Shown here: positions 16,513 through 22,708 of the stretch, in pieces
Position numbering within the stretch: the first letter of the stretch is position 1
Layout: each line of letters opens with the position of its first letter
From: JBPCRW01 sp050996405
GTDB lineage: Bacteria; Acidobacteriota; Blastocatellia; Pyrinomonadales; Pyrinomonadaceae
NCBI GenBank assembly: GCA_050996405.1
Contig: JBPCRW010000146.1
Coordinates: forward strand, 1 to 22,708
Reading direction: 5' to 3'
Length of the DNA stretch: 22,708 nt
The notes under the pieces: model-generated
The model's input: the letters and a program-made list of their open reading frames with translations, nothing else
Told to the model about the DNA's origin: nothing
Database searches by the model: none
Program-made: the position numbers and the translations under genes

Positions 16513-17738
16513 TTTTTTCCTCTCTCGTTAATCGTTCCGACGGCTGCCGTCTTTGCTTTCGGCACGGTAATAACCACCACGCGGTTTGTTTGTTTCAAGT
16601 ATTTGTTCGCCACGCGCTCGACATCTTCTTTGGTAACGGCTGAAATTTTGTCGAGCCGCGTGTTAACCAGATTCGGGTCGTCGTAAAGAATTGCATATTC
16701 TCCGATGTCAATCCCGCGTATTAGCGACCTTTGAAGATTAGAATCGAAATTATACGCCAGCGTGTTTTTGGCTTTCTGAAGTTCCTCGTCGCTAATCGGC
16801 ACGTTCCGCAATCGCTCGATTTCCTTGTAAATTGCCGCTTCCACGTCTGCGGTCGTTTTACCGGGACGCAGCGTTGCTGAAATCTGGAACGCTCCCACCC
16901 CGCGCCGCTCGCTCATAAAGCTATAAACTTCGCTGACCATCTCGCTTTGCTTGACCATTTCCTGATAGAGCCGCGAGCTTTGCCCGCTGCCCAAAACGGA
17001 CGCGAGAATTTGCAGCGCGTAAAAATCCGGCGTGTTGCCGCGCGCCGCCTTGAACGCGACATTGACCTGCGGCGCGTTCGCCAATTCGTCCTCGACCGTC
17101 GCGCGGCGTTCCGCCTTCTGTTCCGGCTCGGTTAAATCCAAAGCGGGCGACGCGGGCTGGCGCGGAATCGTCTCAAAGTATTTTCTGACTTTCGCCGCCG
17201 CGTCGACGGTTTTAAAATCGCCGACTAGGACCAGCACTAAATTGTTGGGTGCGTAGTAGATTTTGAAAAAATCGCTCACGTCCTTAAGCGACGCGGCGTT
17301 CAGATTTTCCATTGAGCCGATGACTCCGTGTTTATAGGCGAAATTTTCGTAAAGCAGTTCGTTAAGGACTTGATCGCCTTTGGCATAAGGCTGATTGTCA
17401 AACGACAGACGCTTTTCTTCCTGCACCACGTTGCGCTCGGTGTCGAGTCCGGCTTGCGTAATTGAAAGCCCGCGCAGGCGGTCTGATTCGAGAAAGAGCG
17501 ACAAGTCAAGCTGATTGGACGGCACGGTTTCAAAATAAGCGGTGCGGTCATCGCCGGTAATCAGACGCAGCCCGTTTTTGAGCGTCGTTTCCTGAAAAGC
17601 GATTTTGATTTCGGGCGTTGTCGCTTTTTGCGCCGAAACCGAAATGAGCGTCAGCGAAAACAACGCGGCGATCGTCAAAGCAAATTTCATCCGCCGCATT
17701 ATTCGAGCTTTGATATCCGTTCTCATTTTGTTTCTCAT
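16509..17738 (-). CDS. Secreted M16 zinc peptidase lacking its HxxEH active site
   Basis: The frame is intact: 409 residues with a signal peptide (from Met17, MKFALTIAALFSLTLISVSAQ; the start could be 17738 or 17690). Normal M16B features include FETVPSNQLDLSLFLESDRLRGL, the distal-Glu region TERNVVQEEKR, YYAPNNLVLVLVGDF, and in the second domain LASVLGSGQSSRLYQEMVKQ. Between LKNGLRLI (residue 60) and TGDDRTAYFE, however, family members carry about 55 residues with the GxAHxxEHMxF zinc motif. These are absent here (junction near 17555-17561), and the reading frame is kept. The product should be proteolytically dead. It heads an operon with the partner M16 gene. The end NERGKK overlaps the next start. 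Confidence 0.85.
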   Translation of the reverse strand: MRNKMRTDIKARIMRRMKFALTIAALFSLTLISVSAQKATTPEIKIAFQETTLKNGLRLITGDDRTAYFETVPSNQLDLSLFLESDRLRGLSITQAGLDTERNVVQEEKRLSFDNQPYAKGDQVLNELLYENFAYKHGVIGSMENLNAASLKDVSDFFKIYYAPNNLVLVLVGDFKTVDAAAKVRKYFETIPRQPASPALDLTEPEQKAERRATVEDELANAPQVNVAFKAARGNTPDFYALQILASVLGSGQSSRLYQEMVKQSEMVSEVYSFMSERRGVGAFQISATLRPGKTTADVEAAIYKEIERLRNVPISDEELQKAKNTLAYNFDSNLQRSLIRGIDIGEYAILYDDPNLVNTRLDKISAVTKEDVERVANKYLKQTNRVVVITVPKAKTAAVGTINERGKK

Positions 17739-17756
17739 TGTAAAAAATTCTGTCGG

Positions 17757-17868
17757 TTAATTCATCGCCAGAAAACGCTCACGGACTTCCGGTATCGGCA
17801 TCATACAAACATCTTTTTTCCCGAACAGACGATAGCGATTACGGGCAAAAAGTTTGTAAAAAAAAATC
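17757..17868 (-). pseudogene. C-terminal scrap of a DCC-family (DUF393) protein
   Basis: Read on the minus strand, this stretch encodes FYKLFARNRYRLFGKKDV followed by CMMPIPEVRERFLAMN and a TAA stop. ARNRYRLFGK...C..P.PE.R.RF is the conserved end of thiol-disulfide-oxidoreductase DCC-family proteins (about 130 residues). Upstream of FYKL the frame soon hits a stop and no DxxCxxC N-terminus exists before the receptor terminator at 17894. Only about the last 34 residues remain. It lies just ahead of the M16 operon. Confidence 0.6.
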
Positions 17869-17893
17869 GCGCATAAATTTCGGGATTATGAGA

Positions 17894-17925
17894 AATCGGG
17901 TGCGTTGCTCTTAGCGCACCCGATT
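17894..17925 (-). terminator. Terminator-like hairpin after the TonB-receptor remnant
   Basis: AATCGGGTGCG and CGCACCCGATT form a perfect 11-bp stem around a 10-base loop, starting 15 bases beyond the receptor stop codon. On the minus strand it is followed by TCTCAT rather than a long T-run, so it is a moderate intrinsic-terminator candidate. Confidence 0.6.
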
Positions 17926-17939
17926 CAATGGTGTCTTAC

Positions 17940-18580
17940 TTAGAACAACAATTTCACAGACAACTGCGTCGAGCGCGGTCCGCCAATTTGGAAGAGCGGG
18001 TTGAATCCGCCGCCTAACGAACTTCCCCCCAAACTCCGTCCCAGCATACTCGTTGACATCCCGAATGTTGGCGACTCGAATTCGGTGTCGGGCTGACCGA
18101 AATTCGGATGGTTGAACACATTGAAGAAATCAGCCCGGAGTTGGAGTTTGAATCGTTCCGTCAAGCTGAACTGGCGGCGCAGAGATGTGTCCAACTGCCA
18201 CGCGCCAAAACCTCGCAGCGAGTTTCGTCCTAACGTCCCCTGCCGAATCTGGTTGCCGGACGCATCCAGCGGCGGAGCGGTAAAGGCAGCCGGATTGATA
18301 GCCTTCCCGCCCGGATATTGTTTGCCGAACAGATACAAGGGAACGACCGGCACGACATCCAAACGCTGAACGGCACCGCTTCCGGCGAAACTTCCGGCGG
18401 TGCTGATTAGGTCTACCGGAGGCGCAGACCGCGCGGTAAAGATATTATCCAAAGCCCATCCGCCGAGAACGGCGCGCAATGCGCGATTCTCGAAAGGCGC
18501 GGGAATGTTATAACTGACGGCGGCGTTAAAAGTATGGCGGATGTCAAAATCAGAATTACCACGATCCGCATTGACATAAA
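17940..18580 (-). pseudogene. C-terminal remnant of an Oar-like TonB-dependent receptor
   Basis: About 213 residues in one open frame, from VNADRGNSDFDIRHTFNAAVSYN through GGWALDNIFTARSAPPVDL, GRNSLRGFGAWQLDTSLRRQF and LQLRADFFNVFNHPNFGQPD to a C-terminal aromatic (KLLF). These are hallmark segments of the last barrel strands of the Oar-like/carboxypeptidase-regulatory outer-membrane receptors that abound in Acidobacteriota. Complete proteins exceed 1000 residues. The signal peptide, plug and most of the barrel are missing. No plausible start exists; the ATG-like codon at 18479 is internal. The break coincides with two hairpins (18582-18640), and the end of the CBM9-like gene lies only about 100 bases upstream. 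Confidence 0.85.
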
Positions 18581-18581
18581 C

Positions 18582-18640
18582 TACCCCGCAGCAAGCTGAC
18601 GGGGTATTAAACCCACTGTGAATAAATCTATCCTATTCAC
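18582..18640. repeat. Twin hairpins at the receptor breakpoint
   Basis: Hairpin 1 (18582-18606) pairs TACCCCGCAGC with GCTG-A-CGGGGTA around AA, an 11-bp stem with one bulged base. Hairpin 2 (18618-18640) pairs GTGAATA with TATTCAC around nine bases. Two adjacent imperfect palindromes in a non-coding gap resemble REP sequences or the ends of IS200/IS605-type elements. No transposase is present here. The remaining 40 bases up to the CBM9-like gene show nothing else. Confidence 0.5.
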
Positions 18641-18680
18641 CCTTTCTATTCTGTTTGATTTTTCCGCACCCTGATGGAAA

Positions 18681-19391
18681 TTATTTTACAAATTCAAACT
18701 CGCCGAATTTTTCGGGAACGTGAAAACTCGGTTCTTTCGTTTCGGTCGACGACCAGGCTAGATAACCGCGCTCCGCGCCCGCGCCGACGCAGCGAAAAAG
18801 ATTTCCGAGCCAAACGTCGCCCGCCTTTGGAGTTTTATTAAATGCCTTCCATTCAATTTTTATCGCCATCACGATTTTATCTTTTTCAATTCGCGCGGCA
18901 GACTGCATTCCCGAATTATATTCAAAATCGGTTTCGCGGCTTTCAGGTTTCTGATAAATTCCCAAATCAATCCATTCGCCGTTCGGCGCGATTTCAAACT
19001 CGAAATAATGCCGGAAGTCTTCCTTGCGCGGGGCGACAAAAATCTCGCAAACGTCTCTGTCCCACAGCCCGCGCGTTTTCGTTTTCAAATTCGGTTTTTC
19101 GCTGACGATTAAAGGCTCGGTTTGATTGGCTTCAAAGCGAACGTAAAGCGCGGCGTTCGACCATAAGAGTCGCGCCTTAAAATGTCTGCCGTCCGGCGCG
19201 GTTTCGCCCGACCAGTATTTTTCGATTGAAACTTCTTTGGCTTGTTTCCAAAATTTATTGTCTAACTCTTGGATTGAAAAATCAGTTTTGATGTGCGCGA
19301 TTTTAATTTTATTAGTCATTTTGGCGAATACGTTTGATGAGATAAAAAAACCGCAAAAGGTCAGAAAAAAAACGAAATTGGCGCATTTCAT
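18681..19391 (-). CDS. Secreted CBM9-like (carbohydrate-binding family 9-like) protein
   Basis: 236 residues: signal peptide 1-23 (MKCANFVFFLTFCGFFISSNVFA), then one beta-sandwich domain of the CBM9-like group. Typical stretches are FWKQAKEVSIEKYWSG, ARLLWSNAALYVRFEA, GLWDRDVCEIFVAP, YFEFEIAPNGEWIDL and the final WSSTETKEPSFHVPEKFGEFEF. Such proteins are exported and often bind or sense carbohydrate; no catalytic motif is known. The frame is open upstream to 19541, but those residues translate an out-of-frame copy of the aarF 3' end, so the start is the signal-peptide Met at 19391. No strong ribosome-binding site is visible. Confidence 0.85.
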   Translation of the reverse strand: MKCANFVFFLTFCGFFISSNVFAKMTNKIKIAHIKTDFSIQELDNKFWKQAKEVSIEKYWSGETAPDGRHFKARLLWSNAALYVRFEANQTEPLIVSEKPNLKTKTRGLWDRDVCEIFVAPRKEDFRHYFEFEIAPNGEWIDLGIYQKPESRETDFEYNSGMQSAARIEKDKIVMAIKIEWKAFNKTPKAGDVWLGNLFRCVGAGAERGYLAWSSTETKEPSFHVPEKFGEFEFVK

Positions 19392-19446
19392 ATTTGAAAG
19401 ATTTAACGCCAATTTCAGATAAATTACAAATGTCGTAACTATGAAG

Positions 19447-19531
19447 TTATTTCCCAGTATTGAAAACCGCCTTAAACGCCATTTTCGCCGGCTTTCAAGT
19501 TCTGTCGAGATCAATATTTGCTGTCTTTGCC
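19447..19531 (-). repeat. Degenerate second copy of the aarF 3' end (downstream direct repeat)
   Basis: On the minus strand this reads I-D-L-D-R-T-stop-K-P-A-K-M-A-F-K-A-V-F-N-T-G-K-stop, against IDLDRTWKLAKMAFKTVFNTGK at the true aarF end (20201-20284). About four bases in five are identical. Most differences are at third codon positions; Trp has become TGA, and an extra base shifts the frame before IDLD. Together with the intact copy it forms a direct repeat enclosing the PIN/antitoxin pair. Confidence 0.85.
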
Positions 19532-19549
19532 GGATTTTCATAATTTCCT

Positions 19550-19960
19550 TTAAGAACTATAAAATTTATCGAAACCTTTTTTCGTCAATCCGATTTTTAA
19601 TTCTTCGTCGTTTGTCCAAACGATTGCATTTAATTCCAAAGCCAAAGCAATATATGGAATATCTTTTTCGTCAACGTCACGGCAAAGACGGAATGCTTCC
19701 GCCCAACTTCCGACCGAAATCAAATTTTCTTCGTAAAATTTTATGCAATTGACGATTGAAGAAAGCAATTCTAAAACTTCGTCGCGTGAAAGTCTGGTTG
19801 CTTTTTGAATTTTAGGAGCGTGTTTGAAAAGTTCGACGACAATAAACTTCGGTGCAACAAATCGCAAATCATTTTTCGCTAAAGTTCGTCGGATTTTTCG
19901 ACTGTCCGAAATTAAAGCCGAAATAATGATATTTGCATCGGCGACGACTATCTTATCCAT
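19550..19960 (-). CDS. PIN-domain ribonuclease toxin (VapC-like)
   Basis: 136 residues, a single PIN domain. The acidic metal-binding residues are Asp8 (VVADANIIIS), Glu43 (FIVVELFKH), Asp100 (DVDEKDIPYIALALEL) and Asp118 (WTNDEELK), all in the expected order. PIN toxins cleave tRNA, rRNA or mRNA when released from the antitoxin. The ATG overlaps the end of the upstream small gene by eight bases, the usual toxin-antitoxin coupling. Stretches of the gene are AT-rich compared with neighbours. Its stop is only 18 bases from the degenerate aarF repeat, so it belongs to the repeat-bounded insert. Function is inferred from fold motifs and arrangement. Confidence 0.85.
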   Translation of the reverse strand: MDKIVVADANIIISALISDSRKIRRTLAKNDLRFVAPKFIVVELFKHAPKIQKATRLSRDEVLELLSSIVNCIKFYEENLISVGSWAEAFRLCRDVDEKDIPYIALALELNAIVWTNDEELKIGLTKKGFDKFYSS

Positions 19961-20162
19961 TTTCAGAAATCATTTTCTTGATTCGTAATTTATTTTTTTT
20001 CCACCAATCAGATTTTATTTCTTCGGAAATTTCTTCGGCTTCGACTCCGGTCATTTTGCTGTTGCGGACGGTAAATTCTATTTTGAAAAACGAAAGCAAA
20101 TCGTTGATTTCTTCCGCCTGCATATCCTTTGTCGGAATTGAAATCAGCAATTTATCGTTCAT
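19953..20162 (-). CDS. Probable antitoxin of the PIN toxin
   Basis: A small charged protein of 69 residues (MNDKLLISIPTKDMQAEEINDLLSFF ... EEISEEIKSDWWKKNKLRIKKMI). The N-terminal strand could be a dimerising DNA-binding part. The C-terminal EEIKSDWWKKNK helix resembles toxin-binding tails of small genes commonly found before PIN genes, but I cannot name a family. In-frame starts at 20183 (ATG) and 20189 (GTG) are possible. I prefer 20162 because a promoter at 20192-20220 would start transcripts close to 20185. It overlaps the toxin start by eight bases. Confidence 0.7.
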   Translation of the reverse strand: MNDKLLISIPTKDMQAEEINDLLSFFKIEFTVRNSKMTGVEAEEISEEIKSDWWKKNKLRIKKMISENG

Positions 20163-20191
20163 TCTCGTTGCTTCGATATTCATATTCACTG

Positions 20192-20220
20192 ATTGTATAT
20201 CTATTTTCCCGTATTGAAAA
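20192..20220 (-). promoter_or_regulatory. Candidate promoter of the toxin-antitoxin pair, partly inside aarF
   Basis: Minus strand: TTTTCA (20220-20215), a 17-base spacer and TACAAT (20197-20192). The -35 lies within the last codons of aarF, that is, inside the repeated segment. The pair can therefore be transcribed independently of aarF. Confidence 0.4.
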
Positions 20221-20284
20221 CCGTTTTAAAAGCCATTTTCGCCAATTTCCAGGTTCTATCGAGGTCAATTTTGCCGTCTTTGTC
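20201..20284 (-). repeat. aarF 3' end (upstream direct repeat, intact copy)
   Basis: The coding end of the kinase gene, whose diverged second copy lies at 19447-19531. The centres of the two copies are about 750 bases apart. The enclosed interval contains exactly the antitoxin and PIN genes and nothing else. Confidence 0.85.
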
Positions 20285-21976
20285 GCGTCCCAGAAGTTTA
20301 TCGGTTAAAAGTTTTCGCAAATCCTTGCCTTCGCGCCGGAGCATAAATTCTTTGGCGAAAGGTTTCGCCGTTTCAAAGAAATTAAATTCCGGGTCGGTGA
20401 TAATTCCGATGCCTTCGAGCGTCATCAGGGCGCGCATAATGTATGTAAAATTTGACGGCAGGCGAAACGGGTAATCATACATTACGTCTGCCAAATCATA
20501 AGTCAATTCTTTGAAATTTACGTCTTTGAGTTTCAGATTCAGGTGAAACTCAAACATTTTTTCGACAACCGGACGCGCGACATCGGGGTTTGTTCCCGGC
20601 TTCATAAAATCCAAATCAATCAAATCCTGCGCGATTCCCGCCGGGTCACGGGCTACGACGTGAAAAAATGCGCCGATCATTTTCGACTGCAATTGCGGCG
20701 TAATTCTGCCGACCATTCCGAAATCGAAAAACGCCAAACGTCCGTCGGGCATCACCAACAGATTTCCCGGATGCGGGTCGGCGTGGAAAAATCCGTCTTC
20801 CAAAAGTTGTTTTAAATATGTGCGAATCAATAAACGATTGACTTTTTCGGGCGATACGTTTCGCGCTCTCAAATCTTCCAAAGCCGTGACTTTCGTGCCG
20901 TGAATAAATTCCATTGTCAAAACTTTTGAAGTCGTCGCAAACCAGTAAATTTTCGGAACGTGAATGTTCGTCCAGTCCTTAAAATTTTCCCGAAAGCGTT
21001 CGGCGTTGCGACCTTCCGCCGCGTAATCCATTTCTTCGTGAATCGTTTCGCCGAATTCGCGCAGCATTCCAGACCAGTCGGCGTTTTCGTTCAGAGACGG
21101 AAAGCGTTCGGCAAAATTCGCCATCTTTCGCAGAATCTGGATGTCGCCCGTAATCGTCGCTTCTAGATTCGGACGCTGCACTTTAACGGCGACTTCTTCG
21201 CCCGTGAAAAGTTTGGCGCGATAAACTTGCCCCAGAGACGCGGCGGCAATTGGTTCGACATCGAACTCCTGATAAACTTCGTTAATTTTTTTGCCCAAAT
21301 CCTTCTCGATTCGCGCAAACGCGATGGCATTCGGAAACGGCGGAACTTGGTCTTGCAATTCGCCCAACGCTTTGACGAACGGCAGCGGCAAAAGGTCGGC
21401 TCGCGTTCCCATTGACTGCCCGATTTTGATAAATGTCGGACCTAAGTTAATGAGTTTTTCCTTGAGCCAAACGGCTTGTTTTTCCTGATTTAATTCCTTA
21501 TTTGCTTCATCGCCGATGAAAAAACGGCGCAGCATTAAAATAAATTGGTGGAAAAACCACAAGTTTATTTTATGAAATTTCTCGCCCAAAATCGCCAGCC
21601 AGCTTAATTTCCGGGCGATTTCAAGACGCGCTTCCGACTGTTTCAAATGCTGCGCGCGGTGCAAATCGTATTGGTCTAAATAGAGATACAGCGAGAGCAT
21701 CCCGATAACCCGCGCCACCTCGAAAAGCCGCAAATATCCGCGCCAGCCTTCGTAATTTTTCTCGACTTCCGATTCTTTTTCGATTAAAGATTTTTCTTCG
21801 GCGATTAAATCTTCGTTAGAAATTTGTTTTGAAATCGGCAGATTCTTTGTCGGCAAAAGTGCGCGGCTGCCGTTTCCGTTCTCCAGAATCGGTTCAACCG
21901 TTTTTTCTTTTAACGCCAAATTGTTTTTATTTTCTATCTCCGCCAAATCGTTTTGCATAAGTTTATTTAGAATCAT
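20201..21976 (-). CDS. AarF/UbiB (ABC1) family atypical kinase
   Basis: About 591 residues. Counting from the ATG at 21976: a charged N-terminal region (1-75), the KxGQ nucleotide-shielding motif KIGQ (184-187) in GPTFIKIGQSMGTRADLLP, the Ala-rich nucleotide loop AAASLGQ (244-250), the VAVKVQRP lysine (265), HADPHPGN (398-405) as catalytic loop and DFG (418-420). This is the UbiB/ADCK/COQ8 set, needed for quinone biosynthesis in many bacteria, though its exact reaction is debated. The usual C-terminal membrane helices are not evident. An in-frame TTG at 21997 is an alternative start; no clear ribosome-binding site decides. It follows ribF in the same direction. Its last 84 bases are repeated beyond the toxin module. 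Confidence 0.93.
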   Translation of the reverse strand: MILNKLMQNDLAEIENKNNLALKEKTVEPILENGNGSRALLPTKNLPISKQISNEDLIAEEKSLIEKESEVEKNYEGWRGYLRLFEVARVIGMLSLYLYLDQYDLHRAQHLKQSEARLEIARKLSWLAILGEKFHKINLWFFHQFILMLRRFFIGDEANKELNQEKQAVWLKEKLINLGPTFIKIGQSMGTRADLLPLPFVKALGELQDQVPPFPNAIAFARIEKDLGKKINEVYQEFDVEPIAAASLGQVYRAKLFTGEEVAVKVQRPNLEATITGDIQILRKMANFAERFPSLNENADWSGMLREFGETIHEEMDYAAEGRNAERFRENFKDWTNIHVPKIYWFATTSKVLTMEFIHGTKVTALEDLRARNVSPEKVNRLLIRTYLKQLLEDGFFHADPHPGNLLVMPDGRLAFFDFGMVGRITPQLQSKMIGAFFHVVARDPAGIAQDLIDLDFMKPGTNPDVARPVVEKMFEFHLNLKLKDVNFKELTYDLADVMYDYPFRLPSNFTYIMRALMTLEGIGIITDPEFNFFETAKPFAKEFMLRREGKDLRKLLTDKLLGRDKDGKIDLDRTWKLAKMAFKTVFNTGK

Positions 21977-22018
21977 AAAAAACGATTCGGTTTGCAAAAA
22001 ATTTCACAAATGATGGTT

Positions 22019-22708
22019 TCAAATGATGTCCAGAGAATTCTTTACGCCGAGCCGTTTAAAATAGTTCAAAGTGTAGTTTGAATCTTTAATAATTTGCGAT
22101 TTGAGTTCGTCAACGCCGTTAAACTTTCTTTCATCTCTGATTCGATGCAGAAACCTGACACGCAAAACGTCGCCGTAAAGGTCGCCGTCGAAATCGAAAA
22201 TATAACTTTCAATCGAAGGTTCTTTGTCGCCCGCAAAAGTCGGGCGAACGCCGACATTTGTAACGCTTTTGCGCCACACATTTTTTATCAAAGCGGCGGT
22301 CGCATAAACGCCGAATTTCGGAATCACGCGGTTGTGCGGATGAAGATTCGCGGTCGGAAAACCGATTGCGCGCCCGCGCTTGTCGCCGTGAATAATCTGT
22401 CCTTCGACTCCATACGGACGACCGAGCATTCGGCGGGCGAGATTTACTTTTCCGTCCGCTAAAAGATGTCGGATTTTTGACGAAGAAATTCGCTGTCCGC
22501 GCAGAGTAATTTCGGGAACTTCATCCGCCGCAAATCCGAGTTCCGCGCGCATCTTTCGCAAAAGCTCGATATTTCCGCCGCGATTTTTGCCGAACGCGAA
22601 ACCTTCGCCCAAATAAACTTCACGCGCCTGAAGGCGTTCGTGAACAATATCGCGCAGAAAAGTTTCCGCATCCTGACCCGCAAATTCCCTGTCGAAACGC
22701 ACGACGAT
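22019..22708 (-). CDS. ribF: Bifunctional riboflavin kinase / FAD synthetase, 5' end cut off by the window
   Basis: Converts riboflavin to FMN and FAD in the cytoplasm. The frame is open through the window edge (IVVRFDREFAGQ); by comparison about 90 N-terminal residues of the FMN-adenylyltransferase domain are missing from view. Visible parts are EVYLGEGFAFGKNRGGN and TLRGQRISSSKIRHLLADG (end of the adenylyltransferase domain, ISSSKIR motif), then the riboflavin-kinase domain GRPYGVEGQIIHGDKRGRAIGFPTANL ... FGVYATAALI ... SVTNVGVRPTF ... ESYIFDFDGDLYG. The domain ends normally with ELKSQIIKDSNYTLNYF. The aarF-like gene follows within 21-42 bases. Confidence 0.95.
   Translation of the reverse strand: MVVRFDREFAGQDAETFLRDIVHERLQAREVYLGEGFAFGKNRGGNIELLRKMRAELGFAADEVPEITLRGQRISSSKIRHLLADGKVNLARRMLGRPYGVEGQIIHGDKRGRAIGFPTANLHPHNRVIPKFGVYATAALIKNVWRKSVTNVGVRPTFAGDKEPSIESYIFDFDGDLYGDVLRVRFLHRIRDERKFNGVDELKSQIIKDSNYTLNYFKRLGVKNSLDII

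Noticed and set aside
18581..18655. Receptor coding continuing upstream as IHSGFNTPSACCGVVY
   Set aside because: GFNTPS looks receptor-like, but the same bases form two hairpins and the cysteine pair is unusual; I end the remnant at 18580, leaving this undecided.
19392..19541. N-terminal extension of the CBM9-like protein
   Set aside because: The extra residues are an out-of-frame translation of the repeated aarF end and lie before a good signal peptide starting at 19391.
19441..19752. A 103-codon plus-strand open frame starting in the aarF repeat
   Set aside because: Antisense to the PIN gene, basic low-information composition, no motifs.
1..22708. CRISPR arrays, tRNA or rRNA genes, integrase or transposase genes
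   Set aside because: None found by reading; no regularly spaced repeats, cloverleaf sequences or recombinase motifs were seen.

Overview
The window looks like a chromosomal segment of a moderate-GC, Gram-negative, soil- or sediment-type bacterium. My best inference is Acidobacteriota, Blastocatellia/Pyrinomonadaceae-like. Reasons: the C-terminal part of an Oar-like TonB-dependent receptor, secreted M16 peptidases in tandem, N-acyl-D-amino-acid deacylase and imidazolonepropionase-like amidohydrolases, PEGA/TPR proteins, and a consistent codon style. No rRNA, tRNA, CRISPR array or complete insertion sequence was seen.

Layout. At the left edge is alaS (5' end cut off), with an unusual AT-rich insert of about 85 residues. 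Facing it is an Lrp/AsnC regulator followed by an EamA-family exporter, divergent from an aldehyde dehydrogenase and a small membrane protein. Next come a secreted PEGA-TPR protein and, divergently, a FetA/FetB-type ABC exporter pair. From about 9.3 kb to the right edge every gene is on the minus strand: a YbjQ-family protein, a secreted N-acyl-D-amino-acid deacylase, a phytanoyl-CoA-dioxygenase-like protein and a secreted serine hydrolase. Then follows a stretch of broken genes (13.6-18.6 kb), then a CBM9-like secreted protein, a PIN toxin/antitoxin pair, an AarF/UbiB kinase and ribF (5' end cut off by the right edge).

The broken stretch is the first unusual region. It holds, in minus-strand order, a 5'-truncated TonB-receptor end with two hairpins at its break, a DCC-family (DUF393) C-terminal scrap, and an M16 peptidase whose in-frame deletion removes the HxxEH zinc site. 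After these come a second M16 gene with a nonsense codon, a one-base frameshift and a large internal deletion, an intact D-cysteine desulfhydrase/ACC-deaminase-like gene that has lost its own stop, and pieces of two amidohydrolases joined end to end. Several junctions read as deletions; one lies in a 13-base string that reads as the expected protein in two frames.

The second unusual region, and the most interesting, is the aarF 3' end. About 85 bp of it (20201-20284) is repeated in direct orientation at 19447-19531, and the two copies flank the PIN/antitoxin module exactly. Most differences between the copies fall at third codon positions, so the second copy diverged as coding sequence. This fits a small toxin-antitoxin cargo inserted at the 3' end of a housekeeping gene that kept or restored that end, or else the debris of a tandem aarF homologue.

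Functionally, several genes point to salvage or detoxification of peptides and D-amino acids (D-aminoacylase, penicillin-binding-type serine hydrolase, D-cysteine desulfhydrase, M16 peptidases, amidohydrolases). Much of this set is decayed.
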